The notes beneath the pieces were generated by a model, which saw only the letters and a program-made list of their open reading frames with translations, had not been told where the DNA came from and ran no database searches. A stretch of DNA of 64,000 nucleotides from Thozetella sp. PMI_491. Its lineage: Eukaryota > Ascomycota > Sordariomycetes > Chaetosphaeriales > Chaetosphaeriaceae. Shown piece after piece: positions 43,373 to 54,436 of this stretch. Within the stretch, counting starts at the first letter, position 1. Each line of letters opens with the position of its first letter. The position numbers and the translations under genes were made by a program. The DNA lies in the NCBI GenBank assembly GCA_021432635.1, contig MU270015.1:714155-778154 (forward strand). The letters are read 5' to 3'.

Positions 43373-44765
43373 TGTTGCTTTGGGGGCAACTAGATGACAC
43401 TACTGACACCAGGCGACATGAAATACTGGTACTCGCATGTGGGCCAGACTTCATATAGCGCATTTACGGCCCCCAATTCTTAATGAAATAGTCTAGTTGA
43501 TTATATGCCGTTTACGGCCCCCAGTTCAGGGGCGATGCGGCCCAGCCGCCGACTGATCAGCCTCGCTCACTCGCACATGTCGTTTGCTCTCACGCGGGGG
43601 CCAAGACTGCGCCGCACCCACTTCAGGCCCACCAAGCGCTTATCGCCAGGAGCCACGTCCGTCGTTCATAAATCTGATTTAAAGCTGCTAATTGCGGTCC
43701 AAGTTTAAAACTCCATAAAGCTTTACACCTGCAGAAGATTATATAAAAGGCTAGAAGAGCGCAGCACCAGGAGTTTGAACTCGAGGAGGCAGGACATGTG
43801 AAAATTTATCGGGCGATCAGGCCTCTGTTGCTCCTTCTGTGTACCTGGCCACCCTCGCCCCTTGCATAATGGATCCTAGCTAAGTGCTATTTGTGATGGT
43901 TTCGGCTAGCTTTCCCCTGCATACTGATTGTGTCGTACAAAAGGCCCGCATTTCCTAGAGTAGTTATCAGTAGAACTGACCAGGGTTGTATCTGGCCAGG
44001 GGTCTCCTAGTAGATATATATATATATAGCTGCGAGAAGCTCTCGTTCTTTCTGTAGCGTCAACAGCTAGAACTATTAGACCAATCCATACAATATTGCG
44101 AAGCTCGAATTCGTGCGACAGATAGCTATTCTGCAATGCCACTGGCGCTTCCGACACGCCGAAAAACACACACTATATTCATATGGAAATGAGAAGTCGC
44201 CAACCCGCCCGATACAATATAGACGGGAAAAATCTCACTGCGGATCGGCTGACTGATCTGGATAGAGACTTGCTGGATACCACGCAGTTAGGCCATTGGC
44301 TTCCTAGTACTCGATGAAAACACCGCAGGCCTCGGTCACCACACGTACTAGATTGTGCGTGATATTCACACTAGGTGATGAGTTCGCTAACTCGGTGGCC
44401 AAACAAAATTTCCATACGACATGATTGAGGGTCAAAATCGCTATTGTGCCAGGCGGATCGAGGGGCTTCCCTTGCTAGTGAAATAGAGGCTTGATCCCCA
44501 AGGCAGACTCTGTCTAAACAGCTTGCCGCAGAAGACAGTCTATCGTCCTGCAACCTATGTTTGCCGTTGTTCTGTTCCGCAAAGCTCGACCACGAAGAAG
44601 CATGGGTAGCATTGCAACTGACGGGGTGCAGACGGTCTGATCAGTATATCCACGTTCAGCAGCAACTCTGGGATGGGGGGAGCACCCCGCCACAGGCCCG
44701 CCCTATGCGGTGGATTCTATTGGGAGTCCCATTAATTACCACCATAGATTAGAAAATCAAAGGAA
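43373..44765. other. Intergenic, no supported gene
   Basis: About 1.4 kb. It holds a short TA microsatellite near 44014-44028 and scattered short frames. No upstream part of the adjacent amidase relic could be recognised. Confidence 0.5.
44014..44028. repeat. TA dinucleotide microsatellite
   Basis: A short run of alternating A and T (about 15 bp) within the intergenic region. Confidence 0.7.
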
Positions 44766-45257
44766 ATGTTGATTTTGGGCTTCCAGAAGCTACTGTTCTT
44801 GGAAGAAGAGAAGCTAGATTTCTTGATCACCGCACCAAATGCCACTCCCGCGGTGCCGCATGGGGCAATGAAGGAGGCAGGGGCAAGCTGTCTCTATGCA
44901 GTCCTGTTTAATTTGGTAACTGACTCCCATCCCTATCTCTGTTGGACTGGTTTTGTGAAAGAGTGCGCTGGCAGTACGTTTAGCTCGACTACACGGCAGG
45001 GGTCCTGCCTGTGACGCGGGTTGATGCAAAGCTCGACCAGCTGCCCGCGAATTTCAGCTTTTCAGAGCTAAACGGCATAGCACGCGGAGCCTATATGTCA
45101 TATGACGCCGAAAAGATGCAAGGATTGCTAGTCGGGGTGCAGGTTATTGGGCAGCGGTTGGAGGAGGAACGCGTGTTGGCCCATGGTGGAGCTCGTGCAA
45201 GATGCATTGAGAGCCGGTGGAGAGGTCTACGAGTTGCTGGCGCTGGTGGAAGATTAA
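44766..45257 (+). pseudogene. Amidase (amidase-signature family) C-terminal relic
   Basis: The frame 44766-44915 reads EEEKLDFLITAPNATPAVPH and GAMKEAG, then a GT-AG intron (44916-44993) leads to LDYTAGVLPVTRVDAKLDQL, GAYMSYDAEKMQGLLVGVQV and IGQRLEEERVLA. This is the C-terminal third of fungal amidase-signature enzymes, which hydrolyse amides with a Ser-cisSer-Lys triad. The catalytic N-terminal part is missing. Near 45180 one extra base shifts the frame; the homologous end (MVELVQDALRAGGEVYELL) continues in the next frame to TAA at 45255-45257. Truncation plus frameshift makes it a pseudogene. Confidence 0.8.
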
Positions 45258-45630
45258 TCACAATGGATTTCGAGACCACTGTAGTCGATTATTCCCGTTC
45301 TACGTCAAGACACGTAAATCCTTCGTGCATGAACCTACCTCGGAGGAAGGCGCCCAATATGCAGTATTTTTGCCCGACCTGATCGACCATATCTAGGTAT
45401 GCCAGCTGATCAACATGCCCTTCCCAGCCCAAACTGGTCCAAGCATCATCGCCAGTTCCTATCGCAAAACGCTTTGGGGTACCTTCCCGAGATAATAAAC
45501 TGTAGAGTTGGACAGCCGGACTCCAGCTGTGAGCTGGGTGTGCCAGTGGACGTCTCCGGTAGTACCCCACAATACCGGCAGGCTTATACCATTCCGGCAG
45601 TTTTGCCCATATCCGCGCCAACCCAACGCT

Positions 45631-45834
45631 TACCAAGCCTGGGGTCATAGCATCATCGTAGACCCTCAGGCACGGGTCATGGCGGAGGCGGAAGAACAAG
45701 ATCAGATAGTGTATGCGGAGCTACGGTCGGACGAGATTGACAAGGCGAGAAGTGGAATTCCGTTGACTAGTGAACGGAGATTTGATGTATACCCGAATCT
45801 TACCAAGCCCAGTGACTTTCTAAGTGTCTAAATG
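45631..45834 (+). pseudogene. Nitrilase/omega-amidase C-terminal fragment
   Basis: A 66-codon stretch reads YQAWGHSIIVDPQARVMAEA, then QIVYAELRSDEIDKARSGIP and RRFDVYPNL, and ends shortly after. It matches the C-terminus of Nit2-type carbon-nitrogen hydrolases (omega-amidase), which deaminate alpha-ketoglutaramate and related amides. The catalytic Glu-Lys-Cys part is absent: the upstream bases do not encode a matching frame. It lies 370 bp downstream of the amidase relic in the same orientation. Confidence 0.65.
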
Positions 45835-46162
45835 ATTAACTATTGGGAACAATCTAGGTAGAGGATTTAAAGAGTCTAGGTGGCGCCAAGATGAGGTTAC
45901 AAACTATCCTTCACTCTTCATCACCGTGATCTCTGCTCTCCTATAAGACAGCGGCAAAGCTGGCCAATCCCGAGGGTGCCAGAAATAGTGTGCGCACACC
46001 GGAGAATATCGGTCACCGACGGCTTGGCACAGAAGCCGTCTGCGGGCACTGGGCTTCTGATGGGTACAGACTACAGACCTGCCTTATCGCTGTGTGGACC
46101 TGAGCTAATTAGCTGCTAGCTGAGAGGGAGAGAATGAAAGCAGAGATATCGATACTACGCAC

Positions 46163-47261
46163 TTGAGTTTCGTCAATCAGCGACGGCCATCCCGTAGTTG
46201 CGCGGATGAAGCGGTCTGCACAGAAGATGATCCACCACGTTCTCCGGCGTTATTCGAGCTCAACCCAGTCTTGTGGCGGCGCAAGGGTCGGTTGCAGGCT
46301 CTGGCTTTTCTCGTCAATCCGATGCAGCCCAAGCATCTGTGCAATTCTGAGGCTATGAGTGTGGCTTGTCGATGCTCGTGAGCATACTGTCTGTTGGGCT
46401 TCGAAGTTGGCCATGAGGCTCCAGCACTGTACATGTGCGACAGTTAAACAGCATTCACCTTCGCTCTATGTTACCGGTTAGTGATAAATCTGAGTGATAT
46501 TATCCTCTCACGACTTACACTCATCTCATCCGCCTCAGCATAAGATCTGGCACGCAAGTAAAATGGTGCGGCCAAATAGGTGTATCTCTCATTGGCGCAA
46601 GCGGCTAAAGCTAATACAATATACTGGAGGCACATGGGTGGGCGCAAATGAGGCGGCGACCCCAACGAGGCTAGGTAACGAGATCTATGCAACATGGGGG
46701 ATGCTTGATTGAGTTTGGTAAAGTAAACTTCAGCCCTGGAAACAGGACTAACGAGCGGCCTGAGGATGCTGCGAAACTTGTGGAAGACTCACAGCTTTCG
46801 ACGACGTGGGCTGGAGGAATGTGCTCGTGAAGATGCAGCCCGATGAGCTCATTTGGAGAGAGTCTACCCTCACGTGCAGAGCCCATATGTGGAGTACCAG
46901 TAAATTCTGTAGGAAATAGCCCAAGAATGTCGATACTTGAGGCGAGATCCTCAAAACTCTGTTCTGGGATAGTCTGCGTGCCTTTGATTTGCCACTGTTC
47001 TTCTGTTGTAGGGCCCTTGACGAAAGCCTTTAGCTCACCTATGTTACGCGATACAATGTCAGAAAATGTCTAATCCGAATATGATAAACAGCTTAACCTG
47101 TGAACTAGCCACCAGCTTACCCAGCTTGCCTTCCAAATCTTTTAACTTGTACCTTCTGCCTACCTGGTTCTGCCTGGAGTTGGGATGGTCACAAGTATCA
47201 TTCAACTTGGCACAGCGGCCACAACAAGGCCACCTGCGATCGCATTTCGTTACCTTGACGA
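46163..47261 (-). pseudogene. Zn2Cys6 transcription factor, disrupted
   Basis: Exon-like pieces on the minus strand: 47261-47113 (second part of a zinc cluster KCDRRWPCCGRCAKLNDTCDHP plus the coil YKLKDLEGKLGKL), 47069 to ~46792 (GELKAFVKGPTTEEQW), 46735-46519 (MLHRSRYLASL, LALAACANERYTYLA, RARSYAEADEM) and 46426-46163 (SLMANFEAQQTVCSRAS, IAQMLGLHRID, DWVELE). Homologous reading then hits TAA at 46252-46250 but continues in frame with RRRTWWIIFCADRFIRATTGWP. The second-third exon junction is also off by one phase, and the first half of the zinc cluster was not found. It is therefore most likely a decayed pathway regulator adjacent to two decayed amide hydrolase genes. Confidence 0.7.
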
Positions 47262-49212
47262 CTGTACAGAATGTCAGACGGCCGCTAAAGACAATACAGG
47301 ACTGCTAAGTAGATGGGGATTATTACGTTGAAGGGCTCAGCCACCATCTTCGAGGATTCCCAAAGCAAACATGGGATGTGAGTGTGTACCCACGGCATGA
47401 CAAATAATAGCTAGCAAACTCTAGTCATGGGCGGTTTCGCGAGCAAATCACCTACTCCTGCTGAATCCTATCTGCGACCTGATACCTCATGATAAAAGCA
47501 TCGGGTGCTTGGTATGTGGTTACTCTTGCATTCAGGCAAATCCTGACTATTGACGGCAATAATCGCTCACAATCCCGGGGATCACTGGTAATACTTTGGC
47601 CTGTGGCGTAGTTACTGCTAGCGCCGGGACAAGCAAACAGGGAAGCGAGCGCAAGGGTGCGAGACTGAAACGTAGGGTCTTCAAGCCAAGTGACATCGCT
47701 TGTGCTCTATAGCTTCCACTCCCGATACAGGATACTAAAGGATGTAACCCCAGATGATTAACGTCTTTTCGAAGAGACCCGCAACGTTGAAGGAACTATT
47801 GCACTCATCGTATGGCAGAATTGACAGCGAAGAGGCCCCCAAAGACCATGGATGTCGTCGCCGCAAATGAGATGAGTAGGCAAAGTGCCAAGCCTGCCCA
47901 GCTCTACGCAGAAACATGCTACCTATCTATAAACTACCAACATTTAGCGAACTAGCGCTGCGAAGTATGATGTTTTACAAGTTCCTACCTTGCCTCGGAG
48001 GCAAATACTCCACCCCGAGCACTTAAATCGCCTCTGGCGCGCACACGCCCGTCGCATAGCGCTCCTTGGACTTCACGGGTGAACCTCATCCCCGTTGCGG
48101 AATGAATGCAGAGCCTTTATAGCTCATCTACTAGACATAAACATTAGATTCTATGGAGATGGACGGACTGCCGATTCATTCCCAGGCACAGCGCCGCAGC
48201 AATAGGACGACAAGAGTATTGCAGCGACTCAGCCGCATTTCTCAACATCCGATACTCAGATTAGGTACCTTATGCAAGAAATTATCTCCCCTCGCTCACT
48301 CCGCTGGGCTGAGGAGGAGATCTGGGGATCTTTCATTCTCACAATTGTCACTTACTTTTGTACGTTATAGAAACTTTCGGCAGGATTCGATCGCAATGTC
48401 GTGACTGGCTATAGAGCTGATCCTTCTGGAGCCTCCAATACAAATCCCACTCTTGGCTCTCAATGCAGCCATTCAGGGGACAGACCCACCTTTCCCCCTA
48501 AGCTGCACTCACCTTTCTTATTTCACTAACCCAACCAAACTAGATAAGGCAAGGAAGGTACTAGGTTCAGCAGGTAGATCATGAAGTGGGCAGTTTGCTT
48601 GCCTGGGCTTGTTGCTTAGGCATACAGTACCGGTTATTTCATCCTATGCGTATTGGTCAGATGCTAGAGCCGTTTGGGGCTGCCTAAGTGGCGTGGCGAA
48701 GAGGACATGTATTCAGGGTTGTGTTTTGGGATTCAAGGTCCTATACGAGATGTGGCATTCGCTTGCGAGATTATACCTACACCAGTTAGTGGGTAGACAT
48801 TCAATTGGGCACTTAATCTTTGCAACGCCCACGTTCCATACTAAAATTGGCGCCAAGAAACGCGTTCCGCGTAATTTGTCCAGCCCCTGTCGTCTGCAGC
48901 CTACAACCGCCCCCTCTAGTACTTGCCACTTGCTCAGTAGTAATGTTACACTTGGAAGGAATACTGGTAGGCTCTTCCCTCGGCTGCATGCTTTACACTA
49001 GTGAGACATCGGCCCAACTCCCTGGTTCGATTATAATGTCATCCGCTGGCAAAGATAGTAGGCGGCGTTTACACATAGGTATGTATAATATAAACTTCTC
49101 CAGTCTCTATCCTACTTGTCTTTCATTCTCAGCAACCTTCACACTCGTTCAGTCGTTCGTTATTCTATTAATCACGATCACCCTTGAGGTTACGTTCGTT
49201 TTAGCCATAATC
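47262..49212. other. Long intergenic region with protein-like scraps
   Basis: About 1.95 kb. Two stretches look faintly coding on the plus strand: 47754-47870 (39 codons including the stop) and a frame near 48205-48370 reading IRYLMQEIISPRSLRWAEEE. Neither extends or matches a family I know. The right end is the promoter of the SLT-like gene. Confidence 0.45.
49084..49094 (+). promoter_or_regulatory. Possible TATA element
   Basis: TATAATATAAA lies about 120 bp upstream of the ATG of the secreted SLT-like gene. AT-rich strings are common here, so support is modest. Confidence 0.3.
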
Positions 49213-50067
49213 ATGGTTGCTGCCTCGTTCATCCTCGCCGCAAGCGGCGTTATTGGCCTCTCGCAGGCAATCCCCTCTCGTTCACCTTTGGTTGACCGCA
49301 CGGTCGCCTACAAAAACTACAAAGGCGATGGGACGGTTGCGCAAGGCTGGCCAGACGTTTCAACCTGGGCAGATTTTGAGACCCTGTATATTACCTCGCC
49401 TACCTAAATTGGTTATATTGGTCTAATGTCTTCAGATGGACAACCAACATCGCTGCCTCTTCCGGCGCCTGCAAATGGTTGGGTCTTGCTCCTAACTCCG
49501 ACGCTGAGAACACTGTTCTCAAGGCGGCGATCAAGCAGGCAGGAAGTGACTCTGGCCTAGACCCGCGATTTATCCTTGCCGCCGTCTTCCAAGAGTCTAC
49601 TGGTTGTGTCCGCGTCATAACTTCCTACTCTACAAACGAGGACATCCGGAACCCTGGGCTTCTACAGGACGATAACGGGGATCACACTTGCAATGATCCC
49701 AAAGCTGGAGTGCCCATGCTGAACCCTTGTCCTGACGAGCAAATCATTGGTAAGCTCCATGGATGTTTTCACTTAAAAGCCTATATAATTGAGTCATGCA
49801 CTAACCTCGAGCATTAAAGGTATGATCACCGATGGCGTCGGCCTTACTACGGATGCGGGTCTCAAGCAAACCGTGGCGGAGAGCAAGGCCACCGATGTTA
49901 GCAAGTACTACAAGGGGGCTGTTCTTTACAACTCTGGTGTACTGCCAAAATCCGGAAACCTGGGCCAGGCGCGTTCTAATGCTTGCTATGCTAGCGACAT
50001 TGCCAACCGGGTCATGGGTTGGGTTGAAGACCAATCTCCTTGCAACAGAGACACTATTGGCAACTAG
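49213..50067 (+). CDS. Secreted lysozyme/transglycosylase (SLT-like) protein
   Basis: Three exons (49213-49385, 49436-49749, 49820-50067) give 244 residues. A signal peptide (MVAASFILAASGVIGLSQA) is followed by WADFETLW, then LDPRFILAAVFQESTGCVRV, in which the Glu of QES sits where the catalytic Glu of SLT/goose-type lysozymes lies. NPGLLQDDNGDHTCN takes the place of the GLMQ motif, and NPCPDEQI and YYKGAVLYNSG resemble the helical core, ending ACYASDIANRVMGWV. The family occurs widely as secreted proteins in fungi. The probable activity is cleavage of peptidoglycan or a related polymer, possibly against bacteria; this is inferred. The frame is open upstream but the signal peptide supports ATG 49213. 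Confidence 0.82.
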
Positions 50068-50679
50068 GTAGATATCGGTAGCAACTAGATTTGCAAATAG
50101 AACTTCGCCGAGGGAGCCCAGCAGGACCCTCGAATATTAGTATATACTCAGAAGGCCATATTCCTAATGCTCGAAGTTCACAAGGTGAATCCGACGAGGT
50201 TTCTGTGCTAAGTGGTCTGGCTAGCAATGCTTAGTGTCTTGCGTATCTTCAAATGCCCGTGAGCTGTGACAGGGGACGTTTGAACGATGGCGAGGAATTC
50301 TAGCTTATTCGTGCGAAGAAACTTCACAATTAATGCTCTAAAGCTGCCACTGTGTTCACCCCCACAGCAGCTCTCATGATATCGATTTACTTCTCGATAT
50401 CTCATTATAGCAGCCTATCTTCCATTTAAATAGAATACCACCCAGGGACTAGCTTTTTGTGCCTTGCTCTCATGACTCCGCCGACGGCTGAGGGGGAATT
50501 ATATTACTAATTACCCGTATCTCTAGCTCTACAACGCCCCTAATTTAAGAAGCGCTGGAAGTAGTGTTGAAGGTCATAGATGAGAGATACAACGACCGAG
50601 TGTTGCCCGCTACGTTCTCTCTCTTAGCCGTCAACCCGTCTCGACCCTGTCAAGTCCGCGAAGCTTCACCGTGTAAGAT
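50068..50679. other. Intergenic between convergent genes
   Basis: About 610 bp at the 3' ends of two convergent genes. Nothing recognisable was seen. Confidence 0.5.
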
Positions 50680-51738
50680 CTAGGCACCAAGGATAGAGAC
50701 AGCCACAGTCACTACCACCAGCATCTCTACGAAATTACCCGTGCTACCTCTTCCTACTCCCGCAGTGCTCTTTGAGATGCTGAGTGTCTCGGTTGGCGAG
50801 GTGCAAAGACCTTGTCCGAACGTTGTGCAGGGAGGGACTGTTATTGGCGTGGCCGCCACGTACCAATCGCCCGTTATATTGGCAAAGTAGATATCGCTGC
50901 CGTTCAAGTAGTTGAAGTTTGGAACTGAGGGGCTGTCTGCCTTGAGCTGGATTGGGTTTAAATCGTGGAAACCTAGAGACGTGGGCCGAATTGGAAGATC
51001 ATCTCGGGAGCCTTCGAAGGTCAAATTAAGCGTGGACACCAGGTTCCTATCGGTGTAGCCAAGCATGTCGGTTAGGATGGTCAGCGAGGCAGTCTGGTTG
51101 CTGAAGGACAGTGTGAAGTTGACCCGAGAAAGGTCATTCCTATGATGAGTTAATAAACGCCCGGGTTACAGGGGTGGATGGGCCTACCATCTCCAGGCTG
51201 CCCAAGTATAAAAGCCGCAGGTGGACTCGACATCCACCCAGTTCATGTTATCAGTTCCAACCCATGTTGACCCTTCTACTTGGTATCCCGTCTCGCCCTT
51301 GACGTCTCGCCTCTGAACCTTGGCCCCTGACTGTAAGTCTAAGTATACCTCGGGAGAGTACTCGCGTGTAGATGCCGGGTCCCTGCACGGATCGCCGCCG
51401 TCGTAAGACCAACAGCCGTAGGACGCGCTACCGAATTGGAGGTTTATGATCGTATCGCGAGTATAGCAGATCTGCTCGGTCCCACAGTTGGAGCCTCGAT
51501 GCCAAAGCCCAAAATAGAAGGGGTTGGTATCCCATGGGGCGTTCACTCCAACAAAGAGATGGGTCTTGTTGTACGGGCCACCCTTGTAGGCGCAACGAGA
51601 CGAATTACTGCCTAGGAACCAGTCTGCCACACCGCTGACCCCTCCCGAGTACATGATGTACTGTGCGCCCTGTAGGTTGTCGTAGGCAAGCGCGAGCGCC
51701 TCAGGCACCAAGAGCGCGATCGCGAAGAAGCCTATCAT
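50680..51738 (-). CDS. Secreted, predicted GPI-anchored glycoprotein, function unknown
   Basis: Two exons (51738-51188 and 51139-50680) give 336 residues. MIGFFAIALLVPEALALA is a signal peptide; upstream in-frame codons exist but lack an N-terminal hydrophobic start. The body has several cysteines (SRCAYKGG, SNCGTEQICYT, YGCWSYDGGDPC) and multiple NxT/S sites (SNQTAS, LNLTFEG, NGSDIYFANITG). The C-terminus shows a serine/threonine-rich stretch, a small-residue site (GRGSTGN) and a hydrophobic tail (MLVVVTVAVSILGA), the layout of a GPI-attachment signal. It would sit on the cell surface or wall. I do not recognise the family. Confidence 0.72.
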
Positions 51739-53221
51739 GGTAGATAACCATCCAGCTATATCATTGCTAAGTTGAGGCACTTCGAGGCACTGACGCAGGA
51801 GCAAGGGGAACTGCTCTGGATTTTTAGGATTGTTTTAAATTGTCGAGCGAGCGCGAGCCTGTGCCGTTGCAACTTTGGGAGAATGATGATTGGTCCGGAG
51901 AGTTGTTACGCCGAGGTCTTACTTTCTAGTCATCTAGAAACTCAGCTCTAAGGGCTAATATAGCGCTACTACTCTATTTTAACTAAAAGAGGCAGAAAAA
52001 AACAAAACACGCCAGACAAAAGTCCGGGCCTGCAAGACACAGCTTTGCTAGGAGGATTTACCTCCTTACCCGCCTCTTCCATAAAGAGGCGCCAATTCGC
52101 GATTAACCAGCCCGCAAATATAGTTACTAAATGGCATCTTGGCTATCCGATAGATGCCATGAAAGTGGCGCGTTTTCGCAGCAATCACCGCGGCGTTCAT
52201 AACACAACTACCTGCGTTTTCAATTTTGCGACGGGGAGGAGGGCCATGTCATGTTCACTCGCAACAATGCTCGGTTACTCCACCAGAGTGCCGCTTTCAT
52301 TGCCTAAGAGGTTATGCTTTGGCGTAACCCTTGCTCAGTCAAGCGCGCAACCTCGAGTGGAAGTGTATAGCTCACCATTCAACAAATCATCTAGAAATCA
52401 TTAACCCATGTCTGTTATTAGCTATTCCACTTGAGCACCATCCATGTATATGGTTTCGGGTGGATTCGTTGTCACTGCAGCTACCTCTGAAGTTGAATAT
52501 CGGACTATAGAACTATAGCACTAGCAGAGAATATATCAGAATCGGCTGGGTGAGCTACTTAATGTGAAGAAGGAAAGACTGGCCCACGGACAGGCAGATG
52601 CCCCATTCCGATAGCCATCATCATCTCCGAAGGTGGTTATTGGTCTGGAAGGTGTTAGCGTTACGCATGCATATACACATATGGCAACTGTTTTACGTAT
52701 CGCACGGAGAGAATGTATAGCCAAGTTATATTAGAGCGAAGGAAGGATGAGGCGGTGACTCTGAATAAACAATCCTGTGCTACCCAGGATTGACATCTAG
52801 AGAGTGTGAACTATCTTCCACCCACAGTGAAAAGCAAATTAAATACAGTAAAATCCCACTCTATGCTCTAATTTACCCGTACCATCATATTACCCATGCT
52901 CCTCCATCGCCTTAGTACCACGGAGAGAATAACGCCGGGGTAGCAAGCTGATCCCATCGTCTCCGATAAAGAATCAGTCCGGCAATTAACCTAAAGGCAT
53001 CTCCGATGAACAGGTCTAAAAGATCTTCTGTTGTCCAAGTCATGCTAATGCACGACAGAACAGATGCAGCCATGTGGGTGCTAGCAGACTGTCGTCCGAC
53101 ACCACATTAACCTCTGCGATTGGCTACTCGCGCTGATCCAAAAGAGCATTCTGATTCCGGTCCTGACCCTCCGCTTGAACAATTTCGGGAGGGCCAATAG
53201 GCTGCTGCCTTCTGTGACAAG
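51739..53221. other. Intergenic, no supported gene
   Basis: About 1.5 kb. A 119-codon plus frame (52045-52404) starts just after a third copy of the GACAAAAGTCC motif (52015-52025) but has no recognisable domain. Otherwise short frames only. Confidence 0.45.
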
Positions 53222-54436
53222 TCATTTTTTTCTTTCGTGAGTATTACCGGCCGGGCGAACGGGGACGCCCGCAGTAGGCATTTCGCGACCATCTAATGTT
53301 GTTGCGTTTCTGAGAAATTCCAAACTCTCGGGTGTCAGCTTGCGAAGTATGCCGTGGAAAAGATCCAGTCGATCAATTGGGAAAGACTTCAGTTGTGAAA
53401 TCTCAACGTAGGTTGCTTCGGGCATCTTGTCAACTCCTTGAATGAACAGCTGCGGTCCTTCGTTCGATGGAACTCGACGGGTCTCGCCATCGGGCCCCTT
53501 CTTGATGCTATCCCAAAACTCGTTCTTTCCGCCTTCTAGTCGGAGATAATCGTTCTTGAGCCGATTTTGTGTAAGCTTCGGTCGCTGGCTAAGACTCGTG
53601 CAAGTGTATCCTCGTATGTCGTCATCCCGGCTTGCCTGGACGATGACTAGAGCATGTTTCTCGCCTCGATGCTTCTGCCATCGATGCTTCTTTCTGACTG
53701 TATAATCCTTCGCGTAATACTGACAGTGTGGACCGCACTCTTCAAAGGTGACTTTGGCAATGTTTCCTTCCCGGATCTCCGGTGGAATGGACCGCAAAGG
53801 ATTCTTGGGATACGGCTCGGGTCGGATTCGGATAGGGAGAGTATGTAGCTCGTTCTCGCTCGTTTCCGCTGCGGCGTCCGAGTCTCTCGACTCTCTTTCG
53901 GGCAGTTCTGGAGGTGAGGCTGGTAGGGCGATTCCCGTTTCTGAGAATGCATCGCTCGCTAATTCCTCAACAGGTGTGTCGGCGTCGGACTCGGCTTCGG
54001 ACTCAACATCAAAGTCATCCTCCGACTCGCTATCAGAGTCCTCGTCTTCATCTTCGTCGGAATCTTCCTCTAAGTACTGACCCGAAGCCTCTCGGCCTCT
54101 GTGGACCGATCCGTCGTCGTCCGAAAGCTCCACTACATCGTGAGCCCGGGTATCATCCAGAGAATCTTCCGAAGCTCTCACGATATTGGGAACAACATCC
54201 GCGTCAGGATTTATAGCTCTGTTGACCACCGACGGAGGCACGCCAACAGCCCATTTGCGTGGCCGATGTCCGGCCAAGTGTCGAGGCTCTTTGTCGTGAT
54301 ATTTGTCCCCGCCCCTCCTGTCGCGATGGCGGCTGGCACCCCACAGCGATATTTGGATGGCGAAAAACTTTAATGGCGTCAAAATATTCTCCGGGAACTC
54401 CCTGTTGCGCCTTGCTTTGTGGCGTGTGGATGGCAT
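53222..54436 (-). CDS. Acidic protein of unknown function, probably nuclear
   Basis: A single exon of 404 residues. The N-terminus is basic (MPSTRHKARRNREFPENI; GASRHRDRRGGDKYHDKEPR), the middle is a long acidic run (EEDSDEDEDEDSDSESEDDF and beyond), and the C-terminal half is ordered, with VTFEECGPHCQYYAKDYTVR, KKHRWQKHRGEKHALVIVQA and QLKSFPIDRLDLFHGILRKL. Basic-then-acidic composition suggests a chromatin or nucleolar protein. Cys and His in the CGPHC..H..H region could bind a metal, but I know no matching motif. Confidence 0.6.
   Translation of the reverse strand: MPSTRHKARRNREFPENILTPLKFFAIQISLWGASRHRDRRGGDKYHDKEPRHLAGHRPRKWAVGVPPSVVNRAINPDADVVPNIVRASEDSLDDTRAHDVVELSDDDGSVHRGREASGQYLEEDSDEDEDEDSDSESEDDFDVESEAESDADTPVEELASDAFSETGIALPASPPELPERESRDSDAAAETSENELHTLPIRIRPEPYPKNPLRSIPPEIREGNIAKVTFEECGPHCQYYAKDYTVRKKHRWQKHRGEKHALVIVQASRDDDIRGYTCTSLSQRPKLTQNRLKNDYLRLEGGKNEFWDSIKKGPDGETRRVPSNEGPQLFIQGVDKMPEATYVEISQLKSFPIDRLDLFHGILRKLTPESLEFLRNATTLDGREMPTAGVPVRPAGNTHERKK

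Noticed and set aside
45289-45699. 136-codon minus-strand frame
   Set aside because: It is antisense to the nitrilase fragment and has no features of its own.
48820-49212. Extended N-terminus of the SLT-like protein
   Set aside because: The signal peptide at 49213 would be buried; the upstream codons show no domain pattern. Noted as open frame only.
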